Positions 61,459 to 64,000 of a stretch of DNA of 64,000 bases are shown piece after piece; position 1 is the first letter of the stretch, and each line of letters starts with the position of its first letter. Both the position numbers and the translations under genes were made by a program. The notes under the pieces are model-generated. The model was not told where the DNA came from and ran no database searches. It saw only the letters and a list, made by a program, of their open reading frames with translations. This stretch comes from Mycobacterium sp. OAS707 (GTDB taxonomy: Bacteria > Actinomycetota > Actinomycetes > Mycobacteriales > Mycobacteriaceae): contig NZ_JADBDS010000007.1 of NCBI RefSeq assembly GCF_014873705.1, positions 1 to 64,000 of the forward strand, in the 5' to 3' direction.

Positions 61459-62226
61459 ATGGCAACACTCGTCCACTACGGCGTCGAGGGTCCGGTCGCC
61501 CGGATCACCCTCGACTCACCCGACAACCGCAACGCGTTGTCCACGAAGCTGGTCAACCAGCTGCATCAGGCCTTCACCGACGCCACCGAGGAGTCCGGCG
61601 TTCGGGCCGTGGTGCTCGGCCACACCGGCGGAACCTTCTGCGCAGGAGCAGATCTCGCTGAGGCCGCGGGGCGTGATCCCGGCGACGTCGCCGTCGACCG
61701 GGCCCGCGAACTGACGCAGCTGCTACGGCGAATTCTCAAGCTGCCGCTACCGGTGATCGCGGCTGTCGAAGGGCATGTGCGCGCGGGCGGGCTCGGCCTC
61801 GTCGGCGCGTGTGACATCGCGGTGGCGGGCCAGGCGAGCACGTTCGCGTTGACCGAGGCGCGCATCGGCGTTGCCCCATCGATCATTTCGCTGACGCTGT
61901 TGCCGAAGATGACCGCCAGGGCCGCGGGCCGCTACTTCCTCACCGGCGAGAAGTTCGGCGCGGCCGAAGCCGCCGAGATGGGCCTGATCACGATCGCCGC
62001 CGACGACGTCACCGCAACCGTGGCGTCGCTGACTGCGAACATCGGCAAGGGGTCGCCGCAGGGGCTCGCCGCCTCGAAAGCTCTGACGACATCGGCGATC
62101 CTGCAAGCGTTCGACCGTGATGCCGACGAACTGACCAAACAGTCGGCACGGCTGTTCGTCTCGGAAGAGGCACGCGAAGGCATGATGGCGTTTCTGCAGA
62201 AGCGGACACCCAACTGGGCAGACTGA
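61459..62226 (+). CDS. echA7: Enoyl-CoA hydratase EchA7
   Basis: 255-aa crotonase-fold enzyme: VARITLDSPDNRNALS, oxyanion loops HTGGTFCAGADLAEA and VRAGGLGLVGACDIAVAGQAS, and AASKALTTSAI. In atu/liu pathways the hydratase (isohexenylglutaconyl- or methylglutaconyl-CoA hydratase) follows the carboxylase, as expected here. The ATG at 61459 is preferred over the in-frame upstream codon at 61387 inside fadE12. Confidence 0.92.
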   Translation: MATLVHYGVEGPVARITLDSPDNRNALSTKLVNQLHQAFTDATEESGVRAVVLGHTGGTFCAGADLAEAAGRDPGDVAVDRARELTQLLRRILKLPLPVIAAVEGHVRAGGLGLVGACDIAVAGQASTFALTEARIGVAPSIISLTLLPKMTARAAGRYFLTGEKFGAAEAAEMGLITIAADDVTATVASLTANIGKGSPQGLAASKALTTSAILQAFDRDADELTKQSARLFVSEEAREGMMAFLQKRTPNWAD

Positions 62227-62260
62227 TGCCGGTGCCGCGCTATCAACCTAGCCTTGACCC

Positions 62261-63022
62261 ATGAGCCGACAGGTACTCGTCACAGGCGCTACCGGCACGC
62301 TGGGCCGGAAGTTGGTCGGCGCAGCCACCGCTGCGGGCCATCAGGTGCGCGCGATGAGCCGTCGCAGCCACGTCGGGTATACCGGCGTGCATTGGTCACA
62401 GGGCGACCTGTTGACCAACACCGGCGTCGATGCCGCGGTCGACGGAGTGGACGTTGTGGTGCATTGCGCGACTCAGGGCACCGGCGACAAGGACGTCACG
62501 TCGACCGAGAACCTCATCACAGCGGCGCGCACGGCGGGCGTAACTCACATCATCTATGTGTCGATCGTCGGCATCGACCGAATTCCGCTGCCCTACTACA
62601 AAACCAAGCTGCGGGTCGAGCAGACACTCGAGGCATCGGGCGTGGGGCACAGCGTGATGCGTGCCACACAGTTCCACGATCTGGTCAACACGAGTTTCAC
62701 GATCCAGCGGTTCGCCCCTTTGCTGAGCACGCTGAAGGGCGTGCGCTTCCAGCCGATCGACACGGGCGATGTCGCCACGCGACTCGTCGAGCTCATCGAC
62801 TGCGAACCGGCAGGACGCGTCGCCGACGTCGGCGGCCCCGAGGTGCACACCCATGCCGCGCTCGCGCGCCTGTACCTGGCAGCCCGCGGCGGGCGTCGAC
62901 CGGTCGTGGAAATTCCGGTTCCCGGCCGCATCGCCGCCGGTTACCGCTCGGGGGCGAATTTGGCGCCCGATAACCCGATCGGCACCGTCGGCTTCGCCGA
63001 CTACCTGTCCCGAACCGAATAA
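62261..63022 (+). CDS. NmrA/atypical-SDR NAD(P)-binding protein
   Basis: 253-aa Rossmann protein: VLVTGATGTLGRKL (residues 5-18) nucleotide loop, CATQGTGDKDVTSTENLI, ISYVS-like IIYVSIVGID, and the YYKTKLRVEQTLEASG helix with the K of the SDR active-site region (Y-x-x-x-K seen as YYKTK). Belongs to the NmrA/NDUFA9-like atypical SDRs, many of which bind flavin or quinone partners or act as redox sensors. 34 bp after echA7, same strand; could belong to the acyl-CoA operon. Substrate unknown. Confidence 0.85.
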   Translation: MSRQVLVTGATGTLGRKLVGAATAAGHQVRAMSRRSHVGYTGVHWSQGDLLTNTGVDAAVDGVDVVVHCATQGTGDKDVTSTENLITAARTAGVTHIIYVSIVGIDRIPLPYYKTKLRVEQTLEASGVGHSVMRATQFHDLVNTSFTIQRFAPLLSTLKGVRFQPIDTGDVATRLVELIDCEPAGRVADVGGPEVHTHAALARLYLAARGGRRPVVEIPVPGRIAAGYRSGANLAPDNPIGTVGFADYLSRTE

Positions 63023-63117
63023 AAGTTCGCCCATCTAGCTGATTCGCCGGCGTAGCGCAGAGCACAGTTTGGCCAACGCCCTTGCATGCGTCAGCGTTCG
63101 TCGTAGGCTCGTCATTG

Positions 63118-63699
63118 ATGAGCACTCCAGCGTCGCGGAACGGCTCGATGCGTGCTGCCGACACCGATCGTATTCAGGTGGCGCAGTTGCTCACCGATGC
63201 CGCTGCCCAGGGCCGGCTTCAGCTGAGCGAGTACGAGGACCGCCTGACCAGGGCGTATGCCGCACAGACGTACGACGAACTCGACCGGATCAGCGGCGAT
63301 CTGCCCGGCGCCGTGACCAGGGCGCGCGGCGGCGGCCCCTGCCGTCCTGCGCCCTCAACGCTGCTGTTGGCGATCATGAGCGGCTTCGAACGTCGCGGCC
63401 GCTGGAACGTGCCGAAGCGCATGACGACGTTCGCGCTGTGGGGCGGCGGCGTCGTGGATTTGCGGTACGCCGACTTCACCTCACCCGAGGTGGAGATCCA
63501 CTCGTACTCGATCATGGGCGGGCAGACAATCCTGGTGCCGCCAGAGGTGAACGTCGACATTCGCGGCGCAGGCGTGATGGGCACGTTCGAACAGAGCGTC
63601 ACCGGCGAGGGTTCACCGGGCGCGCCATGCGTGCGAATTCGCGGTTTTTCGCTGTGGGGCAGCGTCGCGGTAAAGCGCAAGAAGCGCAAACCGGTCTAG
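63118..63699 (+). CDS. DUF1707-domain protein (LiaF-like C-terminus)
   Basis: 193-aa protein with an N-terminal DUF1707/SHOCT-like domain (about 11-60; MRAADTDRIQVAQLLTDAAAQGRLQLSEYEDRL) and a C-terminal LiaF-like/cell-wall-stress domain of short beta strands (FALWGGGVVDLRYADF, MGGQTILVPPEVNVDIRGAGVMG). No membrane segment. Such proteins are common in actinobacteria and likely sense or bind envelope components. ATG at 63118. Converges with the next gene, overlapping by 4 bp. Rv0966c-like. Confidence 0.85.
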   Translation: MSTPASRNGSMRAADTDRIQVAQLLTDAAAQGRLQLSEYEDRLTRAYAAQTYDELDRISGDLPGAVTRARGGGPCRPAPSTLLLAIMSGFERRGRWNVPKRMTTFALWGGGVVDLRYADFTSPEVEIHSYSIMGGQTILVPPEVNVDIRGAGVMGTFEQSVTGEGSPGAPCVRIRGFSLWGSVAVKRKKRKPV

Positions 63700-64000
63700 C
63701 CCTCCCCGGTTCCTTCCTTCGTGCTCTCGGCCTTGGCCGAATCCGTCCCACCGCGCAGTTTGTGAATGAAGTCGCGGAAACCCTTGATGGTCTTGGCCAA
63801 GCTGCCGCCGCCCCCGCCGTTTTCGAGCAGCAGCGGATCGACCTCAGCCTTGTTGCCGGACTTGACTGCTTCTGTCACGTCGTCGGCCTTGCCGTCTCCT
63901 CCCTTGGCGGCGGGCGGGTCGACTGCGGGAGTCGCCGCGGGTGCGGGATCGGACGTCGCGGCCGCAGGAGCCGCGGGCGCGGGATCCGCTGTGCCCGACG
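63696..64000 (-). CDS. Ala/Pro-rich protein, C-terminal part (open at window edge)
   Basis: The - strand frame is open from the window's right edge (64000) to the TAG at 63696, with no stop. The visible part is a low-complexity Ala/Pro/Asp stretch (PAPAAPAA, TPAVDPPAAKGGDG) then a charged tail LAKTIKGFRDFIHKLRGG...KEGTGEG. A GTG at 63878 would give only 60 aa and is probably internal. The 5' end is outside the window, so product and start cannot be judged. Confidence 0.55.
   Translation of the reverse strand, partial: SGTADPAPAAPAAATSDPAPAATPAVDPPAAKGGDGKADDVTEAVKSGNKAEVDPLLLENGGGGGSLAKTIKGFRDFIHKLRGGTDSAKAESTKEGTGEG

Noticed and set aside
1..64000. CRISPR arrays, insertion sequences, prophage genes
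   Set aside because: No regularly spaced repeats, transposase, integrase or phage structural ORFs seen on either strand.

Overview
The window is chromosomal DNA from a high-GC actinobacterium, almost certainly a non-tuberculous, probably rapidly growing Mycobacterium/Mycolicibacterium. This rests on the gene families seen (MspA porins, MmpL, PapA, FAAL and Mas-type PKS, Pat acetyltransferase, MprAB-PepD, AccA2/AccD2, LpqN-type lipoprotein) and on gene order. Most of the window follows, from recalled family knowledge, the M. tuberculosis Rv0966c-Rv1005c neighbourhood read in reverse. No database was searched, so Rv correspondences are from memory.

Layout. (1) 1-5.4 kb: a LexA/SOS box at the left edge, an oligopeptide-type ABC solute-binding lipoprotein with a flavin monooxygenase upstream, and a FAD oxidoreductase translationally coupled to an ECF41 sigma factor. 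(2) 5.4-12.9 kb: housekeeping and redox genes: pabB, a small membrane protein, rsmI back to back with the protein O-mannosyltransferase gene, a 111-bp intergenic direct repeat ahead of a degraded DUF559/AbiEi-like gene, arcA divergent from soxR, and an AlkB-like dioxygenase. (3) 12.9-19.7 kb: envelope and secreted genes (two DUF5642-like lipoproteins, two small secreted paralogues, an LpqN-type lipoprotein, an arrestin-like protein), a shikimate dehydrogenase homologue and the cAMP-gated acetyltransferase Pat.

(4) 19.8-39.2 kb: a lipid-assembly island. It has a fatty-acyl-AMP ligase and a glycosyltransferase on +, converging on a - strand block of Mas-type PKS, PapA acyltransferase, MmpL, second glycosyltransferase, Gap-like protein, and a large secreted sugar-dehydrogenase/PKD protein. 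The set matches what builds and exports lipooligosaccharide-type acyltrehaloses (FAAL loads the PKS, PapA esterifies trehalose, glycosyltransferases extend the sugar, MmpL and Gap export). The island lies between the Rv0998-like and Rv0996-like genes, and a 960-bp non-coding stretch ending in a tRNA-Ala gene separates it from the latter.

(5) 40.2-53.7 kb: the conserved galU / gephyrin-like glp / rimJ / glpR cell-division cluster; 5-FTHF cyclo-ligase; an FmdB-type zinc-ribbon gene under a CIRCE element; mscL; two nucleotide-identical MspA porin genes; a previously easy-to-miss 52-aa ORF; moaB2, pepD, mprB, mprA and rpmF, with a candidate MprA box. (6) 53.8-62.2 kb: an atu/liu-like acyl-CoA operon (DUF1446-fadE13-accD2-accA2-fadE12-echA7) behind a TetR-type palindrome, with a 19-bp-stem hairpin between accD2 and accA2. 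(7) 62.2-64 kb: an NmrA-like SDR protein, a DUF1707 protein, and the C-terminal part of an Ala/Pro-rich protein running off the right edge.
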